Position numbers and translations under genes: made by a program. Of a stretch of DNA of 64,000 nucleotides, positions 34,995 through 43,527 are shown piece after piece. The notes under the pieces were generated by a model, which had not been told where the DNA came from, searched no databases, and worked only from the letters and a program-made list of their open reading frames with translations. Origin of the DNA: Mesorhizobium sp. ES1-4 (GTDB taxonomy: Bacteria; Pseudomonadota; Alphaproteobacteria; Rhizobiales; Rhizobiaceae). Numbering within the stretch: position 1 is the first letter of the stretch; each line of letters opens with the position of its first letter. Location of the stretch: NCBI RefSeq assembly GCF_020164745.1, contig NZ_JAIUGV010000002.1:248001-312000 (forward strand). Reading direction: 5' to 3'.

Positions 34995-36623
34995 ATGACC
35001 GACTACATCATCGTGGGCGCCGGTCCGGCCGGCTGCGTTCTGGCCAACCGGCTGAGCGAGGATCCCTCCAATTCCGTGCTCCTGCTCGAAGCCGGCGGCA
35101 GGGACTGGCATCCCTATATCCACATGCCGGCCGGCTTTGCCAAGATGACCAAGGGCATTGCCTCCTGGGGTTGGTCGACCGTGCCGCAGAAGCACATGAA
35201 CGACCGTGTCTTCTGGTACACGCAGGCCAAGGTGGTCGGCGGCGGCTCCTCCATCAACGCCCAGATCTACACGCGCGGCAATGCCCGCGACTACGACGCC
35301 TGGGAGAAGGAAGAGGGGCTTGCCGGCTGGGGCTATCGTGACGTGCTGCCCTATTTCAAGCGGGCCGAAAACAACCAGCGCTACGCCAACGATTTCCATG
35401 GCGACCAGGGCCCGCTCGGCGTCTCCAACCCGATCTCGCCGCTGCCGATCTGCGAGGCCTATTTCCGCGCCGGCCAGGAGATGGGGATTCCCTTCAACCC
35501 GGACTTCAACGGCGCCAGCCAGGAAGGCGTCGGCTATTACCAGTTGACGCAGAAGGACGCCCGCCGCTCGTCGGCTTCGGTCGCCTACTTGAAGCCGATC
35601 CGCACGCGCAAGAACCTGACCGTCAGGACCGACGTGCTGGTGACCCGCATTGTCGTCGAGAAGGGCCGCGCCATCGGCGTCGAAATTGTCGATAGGCCAG
35701 GTGGCGAAAAGACGATCCTGCGCGCCGACCGCGAAGTGGTCGTCTCGTCCGGCGCCATCGGCTCGCCGAAGCTGTTGATGCAGTCGGGCATCGGACCCGC
35801 CGACCATCTGACGTCGGTTGGCGTCACCCCGGTGCATGACCTGCCCGGCGTCGGCTCCAACATGCAGGACCATCTCGACCTGTTCGTCATCGCCGAATGC
35901 ACCGGCGACCACACCTATGACAATTACGCCAAACTGCACCGAACCGCCTGGGCCGGCCTGCAATACCTGCTCTTGAAGAAGGGGCCGGTGGCCTCCAGCC
36001 TCTTCGAGACCGGCGGCTTCTGGTACGCCGACCCGACCGCCGCCTCGCCCGACATCCAGTTCCATCTCGGGCTGGGATCCGGCATCGAGGCCGGCGTCGA
36101 GAAGCTGAACAATCCTGGCGTCACCTTGAACTCGGCGTTCCTGCGGCCGCGCTCGCGCGGCACGGTGCGGTTGAAGAGCGCCGACCCGGCCGACCATCCG
36201 CTGATCGACCCGAACTACTGGTCCGATCCCTATGACCGCGCCATGTCGCTCAAGGGGCTGCGGCTGGCGCGCGAGATCATGCGGCAGAGGGCGCTTGCCC
36301 CTTACGTGCTGCGCGAAGTGCTGCCCGGCCCGTCTCTCGCCAGCGACGACGAACTGATCGACTACGCCTGCCGCACGTCGAAGACCGACCATCACCCGGT
36401 CGGCACCTGCCGTATGGGCCATGACGAGATGGCCGTGGTGACGCCGGACCTGCGGCTGCGCGGCATTGACGGCCTGCGCGTATGCGATGCATCGATCATG
36501 CCGCGCGTGCCCTCATCGAACACCAACGCGCCGACCATCATGGTCGGCGAAAAGGGCGCCGACCTCATTCTTGGCCGTGAGCCGCTGCCGCCGGCTGTAT
36601 TCTCCGGAAATCGCGCCGCTTGA
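34995..36623 (+). CDS. GMC-family FAD oxidoreductase 2 (choline dehydrogenase-like)
   Basis: 542 residues, the length of BetA-type enzymes. DYIIVGAGPAGCVLANRLSE binds FAD; KVVGGGSSINAQIYTRGNARDYD is the first GMC signature, and the second, around GAIGSPKLLMQSGIGPADHL, is complete. The C-terminal active-site His and Asn are in HHPVGTCRMGHD and SSNTNAPTIMVGEKGADLI. It oxidises an alcohol to an aldehyde, probably passing electrons to the respiratory chain. No betaine genes are near, so choline is unlikely; an alcohol produced in this operon is more probable and would feed the aldehyde dehydrogenase at 26477. Confidence 0.9.
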   Translation: MTDYIIVGAGPAGCVLANRLSEDPSNSVLLLEAGGRDWHPYIHMPAGFAKMTKGIASWGWSTVPQKHMNDRVFWYTQAKVVGGGSSINAQIYTRGNARDYDAWEKEEGLAGWGYRDVLPYFKRAENNQRYANDFHGDQGPLGVSNPISPLPICEAYFRAGQEMGIPFNPDFNGASQEGVGYYQLTQKDARRSSASVAYLKPIRTRKNLTVRTDVLVTRIVVEKGRAIGVEIVDRPGGEKTILRADREVVVSSGAIGSPKLLMQSGIGPADHLTSVGVTPVHDLPGVGSNMQDHLDLFVIAECTGDHTYDNYAKLHRTAWAGLQYLLLKKGPVASSLFETGGFWYADPTAASPDIQFHLGLGSGIEAGVEKLNNPGVTLNSAFLRPRSRGTVRLKSADPADHPLIDPNYWSDPYDRAMSLKGLRLAREIMRQRALAPYVLREVLPGPSLASDDELIDYACRTSKTDHHPVGTCRMGHDEMAVVTPDLRLRGIDGLRVCDASIMPRVPSSNTNAPTIMVGEKGADLILGREPLPPAVFSGNRAA

Positions 36624-36635
36624 AGGAAAGAGAAA

Positions 36636-36953
36636 ATGATCAGACATTGTGTCTTCGGCAGGTTTCGCGATGATGTACCCGAGGGCAAACGCAAGGCGAT
36701 CCATGCCGACCTCGAGGCACTACGCCTGATGATCGACGGCATGGACACGGTGCAGTTCAGCGCCAACGCCAGCCCGGAGCCTTTCTCGCGCGGCTTGACC
36801 CATGGCTTCACCATCGATTTCCGCGATGCCGCGGCGCGCGACGCTTATCTGGTGCATGAAGCGCATCAACGCGCCGGCGCCCGGCTGGTCGCTGCCCTCG
36901 AGGGCGGCACCGACGGATTGTTGGTCTTCGATCTCGATCTTATGGAAAAGTGA
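36636..36953 (+). CDS. Dabb (stress-responsive A/B barrel) domain protein
   Basis: 105 residues, 12 bases after GMC 2. The single dimeric alpha-beta barrel domain is recognised from the start MIRHCVFGRFRDDV, the middle NASPEPFSRGLTHGFTIDFR and the AYLVHEAHQRAGARL segment, which has the usual conserved His residues. Family members include small cyclases and proteins of unknown function. As the last gene of the catabolic operon it could be an accessory lyase or cyclase; this is only a suggestion. Confidence 0.85.
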   Translation: MIRHCVFGRFRDDVPEGKRKAIHADLEALRLMIDGMDTVQFSANASPEPFSRGLTHGFTIDFRDAAARDAYLVHEAHQRAGARLVAALEGGTDGLLVFDLDLMEK

Positions 36954-37011
36954 CCGCTTCAGTCCGGAGCGGCGCGGTCGGGTAATGACGGTACTCGGCT
37001 GGCCTGAAGGG

Positions 37012-37857
37012 TCAGCCCATCCTCAGAGCGATGACACCGGCGACAATGCTGAGCGCGGCGGCACCGCGCCAGCCCGTCATCTTCTCGCCGAGCGCGTAGA
37101 CCGAGATCATCATGGCGAACAGGATCGAGGTCTCGCGCAGTGACGCCACGGAGGCGATCGGCGCCCTGGTCATTGCCCACATCACGATCCAATACGCGGC
37201 ACCGGAAAGCACGCCGGTGAACAGCCCGGTCTTCCAGTCGCGCGCCAACACAGGCAGCGCCTGTGGACCTCGGAAAACGAGGCACAGCACCAGGGCTCCA
37301 AGCGCATCGCAGATGAACAGCCAGGCGGCATAGCTTTGCGCGGTTGCCGCCAGCCTCGCACCGCTGCCGTCGGACAGCGTGTAGCTGGCGATGAAGACCG
37401 AAGTGCCGAAGGCGAAGCCGACCGCGCGCAGGTTCAGCTTCTCCAGATGCGCCCCGCCGCGAAACGACATCACCAGCGTGCCGGCCGACAAGAGCAGGAT
37501 ACCGACGATGGCGAGCGGCGCCGGAACCTCAGCGACCACGAATATGCCGCCGAGGGCCGCGAGCAAAGGAGCCGTACCGCGCGCCAGCGGATAGGTCTGG
37601 GCGAAATCGCCGGCCTGGTAAGCGCCGATCAGGAAGGTGCGGTAGCCCATGTGGAAAATCACCGAGGCGATGATGTAGGGCCAGACTTCCGCTTTCGGCA
37701 CCTCGACGAAAGGCAGCACCACGAGGCCCGCGACCCCCATACCCAATGTCATCAGCGTGATCGACAGGAAGCGGTCGAGATGGACCTTGACCAGCGCGTT
37801 CCAGATGGCGTGCATGGCGGCCGCGGCAAGCACCGCGAAGAAGACGAAAAGCGTCAT
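37012..37857 (-). CDS. EamA/DMT-superfamily transporter
   Basis: 281 residues, about ten membrane helices in two EamA repeats (1-140 and ~150-281). Hydrophobic segments include FVFFAVLAAAAMHAIWNALV, IVGILLLSAGTLVMSFRGG and AALSIVAGVIALRMG at the C-terminus. MHAIWNALVK is a familiar DMT start. These proteins export or take up small metabolites at the inner membrane; substrate cannot be predicted. It lies 6 bases downstream of the EEP-family gene and is convergent with the Dabb gene. Confidence 0.88.
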   Translation of the reverse strand: MTLFVFFAVLAAAAMHAIWNALVKVHLDRFLSITLMTLGMGVAGLVVLPFVEVPKAEVWPYIIASVIFHMGYRTFLIGAYQAGDFAQTYPLARGTAPLLAALGGIFVVAEVPAPLAIVGILLLSAGTLVMSFRGGAHLEKLNLRAVGFAFGTSVFIASYTLSDGSGARLAATAQSYAAWLFICDALGALVLCLVFRGPQALPVLARDWKTGLFTGVLSGAAYWIVMWAMTRAPIASVASLRETSILFAMMISVYALGEKMTGWRGAAALSIVAGVIALRMG

Positions 37858-37863
37858 TCAGGC

Positions 37864-38772
37864 TTATCGACCTCCCAAGCCGGGGGGCGTATCGAGATCG
37901 ATGTCGACCCGGACCGGGAAATGATCGGATGCCACCTGGCCCATATCCGACCCGACCGAGCGCACACGCCCGGCGAACATGCCGCCGACAAAGCAATGGT
38001 CGAGCCGGCGCTTTGCCAGCCTGCCGTCGATGATCTTCTCATGCGTGTGGAAGTCATCAGCCGCTTCGATCGCTACGGCGGCGGCATCGACGAAACCGTC
38101 GATATAGGCGGCACCGCGATGATACGGCGTGCCGCCGACGATGCGGCGATATTCGTCGCTGCCGGGCTCCATATTGAAATCGCCCAGCCAGATCGCCGCC
38201 AGCGGGTTTTCCGGCTCAGCCTCGCCATGTGTCCAGTTGCGCGACGGTTCGTCGTCCGCGCCGCTCCACGGTCCGCCTTCCGATGGCGCCCGGCGATGCT
38301 CGGCCAGGAGATAGTCGATCTGCTCCAGCCGCTCTTCCACCGCGATATGCGCGAGATGCAGCGAAAGCACCCTGACCGGGCCCGCAGGGGTGCGGATCAT
38401 GCATTCGAGCGCGGCATTGCGGGTGTTTAGCGGACGCAGCGTGCGGTGCATCGGCAGCGCATGCAGCCGCGACCAGACGATCGGCAGCTTCGACAGCAGC
38501 ATGGTGCCGAATTGCCGCCGACGATTGATCAGGCCGCCGTCACGCCGCTCGCTGGCATCCATGTCGAAAGCCGGTCCGTAGACCCAGTGATAGTCGGGCA
38601 GCAGGCGGGAAAGCAGTTCCGGCTGGTCGTCGAAATTGCTGCGCTGCCAGTGTCGCTCCACCTCTTGCAAGGCAATGATGTCCGCGCCGTCGACGATCCG
38701 CGCGGCACGCGAAAGATCGTAGCGCCCGTCGCTGCCGAATCCATACTGAATGTTATAGCTGATCAGTTTCAT
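37864..38772 (-). CDS. Endonuclease/exonuclease/phosphatase (EEP) family hydrolase
   Basis: 302 residues. EEP superfamily metal-site motifs are complete: SYNIQYGF (Asn), ALQEVERHW (Glu), VLSLHLAHI (His), LGDFNMEPGSDEY (Asp, Asn), RLDHCFVGG (Asp) and the C-terminal ASDHFPV (Asp-His). Members cleave phosphodiester or phosphomonoester bonds in nucleic acids, inositol phosphates or lipids. No signal peptide is visible, so it is cytosolic. Its stop is 6 bases from the EamA start, so these two form a unit. Confidence 0.88.
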   Translation of the reverse strand: MKLISYNIQYGFGSDGRYDLSRAARIVDGADIIALQEVERHWQRSNFDDQPELLSRLLPDYHWVYGPAFDMDASERRDGGLINRRRQFGTMLLSKLPIVWSRLHALPMHRTLRPLNTRNAALECMIRTPAGPVRVLSLHLAHIAVEERLEQIDYLLAEHRRAPSEGGPWSGADDEPSRNWTHGEAEPENPLAAIWLGDFNMEPGSDEYRRIVGGTPYHRGAAYIDGFVDAAAVAIEAADDFHTHEKIIDGRLAKRRLDHCFVGGMFAGRVRSVGSDMGQVASDHFPVRVDIDLDTPPGLGGR

Positions 38773-38886
38773 TGCTTAACCGGCTCACTTCTCGGCGTTG
38801 GCAGTAACGGTTCGGTCGATCGCTTGCAATGCGCAGGAAGACGGACGGGGCTTGGGCCAGCAGGCGATGGTCGGGAGGCGTACCTG

Positions 38887-40440
38887 CTAGTCGGTGGTCA
38901 GCGGCTGGAACCGCCCGGCGGGCGACGCCGCCAGCTCCGCCCAGTCGATCTCTTCCTCCAGCCGGTGATAGGCTTCATCGCCGATCGTGCCGTTGCTGCG
39001 CAATTCCTCCAGCGTGTCGCGTTGGCGGTTGATGGCATAGAGGCGCAGCCGGTCGTATTCGGTTGCCGCTTGCGCGTCCTCCGGGTTTTCCGCGATCAGC
39101 CGCTGAGCTTCGTACTGCTCGCGCACGACGGCCGCCGCCGCCGAGGTCTTGCGGCTCAACACGTCAAGCGCGGCCTGCATAACGGCGACGCGTGCCTGCG
39201 CCACCTCGCGGTCTATCGTCGTATCGCGTTCGAAGTTGAGTATCCGCAGCAGGGGCTTCAGGCTCATGCCTTGCAGCACCAGCGTACCCAGGACCACTGC
39301 GAAGGCGGCAAGCACGATCGGATCGCGGCCGGGAAAGCCGGCCGGCAGCGCAATGGCCACCACAAGCGTCACCAGTCCCCGCATGCCGCACCAGCCGACC
39401 AGCACGGCGCCGCGAAATGTCGGCGCTTCCCGCCTTCGGTCTTCGCCGCCGAAATGGGCGAACCACCGGATGATCGCAACGTAACTCGCCACCCAGACGA
39501 GGCGTGCCAGAATGACGACAACCAGCACTGTCGCGGCAAAGACAAAAGCTTCGGGTTGCGCGTCGCCGGAGAGCCGGCCGACGATCGAGCGTGCCTGCAG
39601 GCCCATCAGGACGAAAGCCAGCACGTTGAGCACGAACACCGCCGATTCCCAGACCGAATAGGTGCTGACGCGGCGTCTGGCCGACATGTGGCGCGGCGCG
39701 CTACGCGCGATGGTGATGGCGTAGACGACGATGGTGATGATGGCGGAAAGGCCCAGCCTGTCGGCCAGGATCCAGACGCCAAATGTGCCGGCGAACTGCA
39801 CCACGGTGCTGCTGGCAGCATCCTCGATCCGGGTGAGTGTCAGCAGCGAGAAGCGGCCAAGCAGATAGCCCGCCACCACGCTGCCGATGGTCGACAGCAG
39901 GATCGTTGGAACGGCGTTGCTCAGCATGATCGAGCCGAGCGCCGCCGAAACCGCCAGCCGGTAGATCAGGAGCGCGGTGGCATCGTTGAGCAGGCTTTCG
40001 CCTTGCAGGATGGCGGTGATGCGGTGCGGCACCTTGAATTGCCCGAGCACGGCACTTGCCGCCACAGCATCCGGCGGAGCGACGATGGCGCCGAGCGCGA
40101 TCGCCGCCGCGATCGGCAGGCCGGCCATCTTCCATCCGACGAAGGCAACCACCACGGTGGTGAAGACAACAGCGCCGAGCGCCAGCAGCACCAGCGACAG
40201 CCTGTAGCGTTTCAGGTCGCGCAGCGAGGTGTCATAGGCGGCATCGAGCAGCACCGGCGCGATGAACAGGGCAAGCGCCAGTTCCGGATCGATCTCGATC
40301 GTTGGCGCGCCGGGCACGAAGGCGATCGCGACGCCGGCCAGGGCCAGCAGCGACGGATAGGGAATCTCCAGCCGCCGCGACAGTGCCGTCAGCGCGACGG
40401 CGGCCAAAAGCAGGACAAGCGTCAGTTCGAAAAGAGCCAT
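38887..40440 (-). CDS. Na+/H+ antiporter, CPA1 (NhaP/YjcE-like) family
   Basis: 517 residues. An N-terminal half of about a dozen membrane helices carries AIALGAIVAPPDAVAASAVL (the helix 5 region with the Asp used for exchange) and GESLLNDATALLIYRLAV (the ND motif typical of CPA1). The cytosolic C-terminal ~130 residues are helical and charged. It exchanges Na+ (or K+) for H+ across the inner membrane, for pH and salt homeostasis. Single-gene unit; upstream is a dispersed repeat. Confidence 0.93.
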   Translation of the reverse strand: MALFELTLVLLLAAVALTALSRRLEIPYPSLLALAGVAIAFVPGAPTIEIDPELALALFIAPVLLDAAYDTSLRDLKRYRLSLVLLALGAVVFTTVVVAFVGWKMAGLPIAAAIALGAIVAPPDAVAASAVLGQFKVPHRITAILQGESLLNDATALLIYRLAVSAALGSIMLSNAVPTILLSTIGSVVAGYLLGRFSLLTLTRIEDAASSTVVQFAGTFGVWILADRLGLSAIITIVVYAITIARSAPRHMSARRRVSTYSVWESAVFVLNVLAFVLMGLQARSIVGRLSGDAQPEAFVFAATVLVVVILARLVWVASYVAIIRWFAHFGGEDRRREAPTFRGAVLVGWCGMRGLVTLVVAIALPAGFPGRDPIVLAAFAVVLGTLVLQGMSLKPLLRILNFERDTTIDREVAQARVAVMQAALDVLSRKTSAAAAVVREQYEAQRLIAENPEDAQAATEYDRLRLYAINRQRDTLEELRSNGTIGDEAYHRLEEEIDWAELAASPAGRFQPLTTD

Positions 40441-40604
40441 GCTCTATGGTAGCGGCCGAACGAAGCGATTGGCAGTGCCAAAGTCGCGGCTTTGAAACAA
40501 CAGGGCGACGCCTCCGGCATGGGCCGTCCCGCCTCGGACAGCACGGGAAATTCCGATCTCTGTGGCACCCATTCGGATGCCCCGATCGACCGCGACGTGC
40601 TTAG

Positions 40605-40667
40605 ACTCTTTGTTTTCACGCAATTCCGGACGGAAAACCGCTACGCACTTTTCCTGGAATTGCTCTA
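40605..40667. repeat. Rhizobial intergenic repeat, full copy
   Basis: GACTCTTTGTTTTCACGCAA, TTCCGGACGGAAAACCGCTA, CGCACTTTTCCTGGAATTGC then TCTAG in sequence: the complete form of the element found twice at 1764-1877. As there, its right end provides the TAG stop of the leftward gene beginning here (ABC ATPase). Confidence 0.8.
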
Positions 40668-41729
40668 GTGCAGCACCAGCATGTCCCCTGACGAGAACGA
40701 AATCTCGGCCTTCTCGCCAACGGCGGGTGGCGGGGTGGCGGAGTTGTTGAAGGTGTCGAGCGAGACCGTGTTGTTGCCGATGCCGACGCGAACCCGGATC
40801 ACCGAGCCGAGGAAGTGCACCTCGGAAATCTCGCCCGAAAGGCTGGAGTCGCGTCCAGGCTGGCGGCCTAGCGAAATCGCCTCCGGCCGCAGCGCCAGCG
40901 CCAGCGTATCGCCGGACTTCGAGCCGTTGAGCTTACCCTTGAGCTCGACCTCTTGCGTGTTGACCTGCACCTTGCCCGACGCGGCGTCGGTGACCTTACC
41001 TTCGAGAACGTTCAGCGTGCCGACGAAATTGGCGACGAACTTCGTCGCCGGCCGGTTGTAGATCTCGAACGGCGTTGCGACCTGCTCGGCCTTGCCGCCA
41101 TACATCACGGCGATGCGGTCGGAGATCGACAACGCCTCTTCCTGGTCATGGGTGACGAAGATGGTGGTGATGCCGAGCTTCTTCTGGATCGAGCGAATTT
41201 CCTCGCGCAGCGACACGCGCACCTTGGCATCGAGCGCCGACAGCGGCTCGTCGAGAAGCAGCAGTTTCGGCTTCGGCGCGATAGCGCGCGCCAGCGCGAT
41301 ACGCTGTTGCTGGCCGCCCGACAGCTGATAGGGATAGCGGTCGGCCATCTGCGGCAGCTTGATCATCTCAAGCATCTCGGCGACGCGCCTGTCGGCGTCG
41401 GCCTTGGGCATGCCGGCAACCTTCAGCCCGAAGGCGATATTCTGTGCGACGGTGAGGTTTGGAAACAGCGCGTAGGCCTGGAACACCATGCCGACATTGC
41501 GCTGATTGGGCTTCAGCCGCGTGATGTCCTTGCCGGCGACGAAGATCCTGCCGGCCGACGGCTCCTCGAAGCCGGCGACCATGCGCAACACCGTGGTCTT
41601 GCCGCAACCGGACGGGCCGAGGAACGAGACGAATTCACCCGGCTCGACGTCGAGGCTGAAGTCCTGGACCACGGTGTTGGAACCGTAGGATTTTCGCACA
41701 TGCTGGATGGACAGGAATGGCTCGGCCAT
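40665..41729 (-). CDS. ABC transporter ATP-binding protein (PotA/FbpC/PhnT-like)
   Basis: 354 residues. Walker A GPSGCGKTT, Q-loop MVFQAYALFPNLTV, signature LSGGQQQRIAL, Walker B LLLLDEPLSALDAKV, switch VTHDQEEALSI; the C-terminal ~110 residues are a TOBE_2 domain (ALRPEAISLG). This ATPase type serves importers of polyamines, ferric iron or 2-aminoethylphosphonate. It is the last gene of binding protein-permease-permease-ATPase, 30 bases after the preceding permease. The operon promoter has PhoB half-sites (44692-44720). Confidence 0.92.
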   Translation of the reverse strand: MAEPFLSIQHVRKSYGSNTVVQDFSLDVEPGEFVSFLGPSGCGKTTVLRMVAGFEEPSAGRIFVAGKDITRLKPNQRNVGMVFQAYALFPNLTVAQNIAFGLKVAGMPKADADRRVAEMLEMIKLPQMADRYPYQLSGGQQQRIALARAIAPKPKLLLLDEPLSALDAKVRVSLREEIRSIQKKLGITTIFVTHDQEEALSISDRIAVMYGGKAEQVATPFEIYNRPATKFVANFVGTLNVLEGKVTDAASGKVQVNTQEVELKGKLNGSKSGDTLALALRPEAISLGRQPGRDSSLSGEISEVHFLGSVIRVRVGIGNNTVSLDTFNNSATPPPAVGEKAEISFSSGDMLVLH

Positions 41730-41759
41730 GGCTTTTTCTCTCAGGTCAGTGCTTTTCGG

Positions 41760-42551
41760 TCAATTCGGGCGGTTCGCCGATTTCGGCGCGAAACGGGACA
41801 GGATCTGGATGAGCGACATGCAGCCCCAGGTAATCGCGAAGGCGATGATGGCAAGAGCCGCCGGCTCATAGGCACGGTTGGCGCCGATGTTCTGCAGATA
41901 GGGTCCGAAGGCCGGCCGGTTGAGCAGGCTCGCCATGGTGAACTCGCCGATGACGATGGCAAAGGTCAGGAACGCACCGGATAATACGGCGATCAGCACA
42001 TTGGGCAGGATGACCCGCGTGATGATCGTCGACCAGCCCGCGCCCAGGATCTGTGCTGCTTCGGTCAGCGTGCGCACATCGATGGTTCGCAGCCCGGTAT
42101 CGACGGCGCGATACATATAAGGCAAGGCCAGCGTCGCATAGCCGATCACCAGCAAGGCGTTCGCACCCATGTTGCTTGCCAGGAACGGCAGCGGTGAATT
42201 CGAACCGTACATCCTGATATAGCCGAAGACGATGACGATGGCCGGAATGACCAGCGGCAACAACGTGATGAACTCGACGATCGGCCTGAGCTGAGGCAGG
42301 CGCAGCCGAATCCAGTAAGCCGCCGGCACCACGACCAGGATGCCGAGGACGATGGTGAACACGGCCGCGATCACCGAATACAGGAAGGTCGACTGGAAGC
42401 GCGCGTCGCCCAGCACGATCTGATAGGCGTCGAAGGAGTGGACGCCACGCCGCATGCGCAGCGAGAATTCGACCGTCGCCATCAGCGGAATGAAGAAGTA
42501 AGCCGCGCCGACAATGAAGACGACCCAGGCCCAGAATTTGCCCGACTTCAT
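41760..42551 (-). CDS. ABC transporter permease 2 (PotC-like)
   Basis: 263 residues from ATG 42551, which overlaps the stop of permease 1 by 4 bases; the frame continues upstream without a stop, but that part is the shadow of permease 1. Six membrane helices, beginning FWAWVVFIVGAAYFFIPLMA, and the EAA loop LTEAAQILGAGWSTIITRVILP. Family: the PotC/PhnV branch of binding-protein-dependent permeases. Confidence 0.9.
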   Translation of the reverse strand: MKSGKFWAWVVFIVGAAYFFIPLMATVEFSLRMRRGVHSFDAYQIVLGDARFQSTFLYSVIAAVFTIVLGILVVVPAAYWIRLRLPQLRPIVEFITLLPLVIPAIVIVFGYIRMYGSNSPLPFLASNMGANALLVIGYATLALPYMYRAVDTGLRTIDVRTLTEAAQILGAGWSTIITRVILPNVLIAVLSGAFLTFAIVIGEFTMASLLNRPAFGPYLQNIGANRAYEPAALAIIAFAITWGCMSLIQILSRFAPKSANRPN

Positions 42552-43465
42552 TTGAGCCACCTTTCGGAGCGGGTCCGGAACCAGATGTAGAAGACGTTGG
42601 CCAAGCCCGTGATGACGATCATGCCGAAGGCGATGGCATAGCCGAGCTGCGGGTTGTGCAGCACGTCGCCATTGATCTGCGAATAGAGCTTGATGGGAAC
42701 GATGTTGAGCGCCGGGCCGGCAAACGCATAGGCCGTGGCGATGGCGCCGAACGAATTGGCGAACAACAGGATGACGGTGCCAAGGAAGCTCGGCCACAAC
42801 ACCGGGATCACCACCATGCGCCAATACTGCGACTGGGTGGCCCCGAGCGTGGCAGCGGCCTCGCCCCATTCCTTCTTCAACCCGTCGATGGCTGGCACGA
42901 TGATGACCACCATCAGCGGGATCTGGAAGAACAGATAGACCGCGATCAGCCCCGAGGTCGTGAGGAAATTGAAGCCCATCGCGTAGATGTTGACGTTGAG
43001 AACGTCGCGCAGAAGCGTTGTGACAATGCCGACACGACCGAGGGTCGCCAGGAAGGCGAACGCCAGCGGCAAGCCGGCGAAATTCGAGGCGACGCCCGAA
43101 AAGGTCAGGGTCGCCGAGCGGGTCCAGTTCGGAAGGCCGCCGCGCACGATCGCGATGGCTATCGCCAGCCCGGCAAAGGCCCCGATGATGGCCGACCAGA
43201 AACTGATCTTGATCGAAACCCAATAGGAGGCGCTGATCGAAGGATCGCTGACCAGTTGCAGGATGTTGTCCAGCGTCAGCTGCCCATCGCCATTCTGGAA
43301 AGCGCCGAGCACGAGATAGATCGTCGGCAGGATCAGGAACATCAGGACGAAAATGAAGAAGGGCGCCACGCCAATCCATTGCATCGGAAAGCGGAAGGCG
43401 GTCGCCTCGTTCGGCGGCGCGGGCTGGGTGGTAACAGCCTGATTTGAAAGCGTAAGATCGGTCAT
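42548..43465 (-). CDS. ABC transporter permease 1 (PotB-like)
   Basis: 305 residues, six helices. A cytosolic N-terminus of ~28 residues precedes the first helix (APFFIFVLMFLILPTIYLVL). The EAA loop reads WGEAAATLGATQSQYWRMVVIPVL. It forms the channel with permease 2. It lies 62 bases downstream of the binding-protein gene. Confidence 0.9.
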   Translation of the reverse strand: MTDLTLSNQAVTTQPAPPNEATAFRFPMQWIGVAPFFIFVLMFLILPTIYLVLGAFQNGDGQLTLDNILQLVSDPSISASYWVSIKISFWSAIIGAFAGLAIAIAIVRGGLPNWTRSATLTFSGVASNFAGLPLAFAFLATLGRVGIVTTLLRDVLNVNIYAMGFNFLTTSGLIAVYLFFQIPLMVVIIVPAIDGLKKEWGEAAATLGATQSQYWRMVVIPVLWPSFLGTVILLFANSFGAIATAYAFAGPALNIVPIKLYSQINGDVLHNPQLGYAIAFGMIVITGLANVFYIWFRTRSERWLK

Positions 43466-43527
43466 GCGCCGGCTACCGTCTTCGAGGGAAAGCGGGCGGC
43501 CTCGCGGCCGCCCGGTGGTTTCAAGCC

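Noticed and set aside
34995-36623. Choline dehydrogenase betA
   Set aside because: Family resemblance is clear, but no betB, betI or choline transporter is adjacent and the operon is sugar-like.
38446-40452. 668-codon plus-strand open frame opposite the Na+/H+ antiporter
   Set aside because: Antisense shadow of a clear CPA1 gene; the translated sequence is Gln/Arg/Asp-rich low-complexity without domain signals.
42552-43379. Upstream extension of permease 2 giving a 539-residue protein
   Set aside because: This part overlaps permease 1 in another frame; the family N-terminus and the ATGA overlap place the start at 42551.
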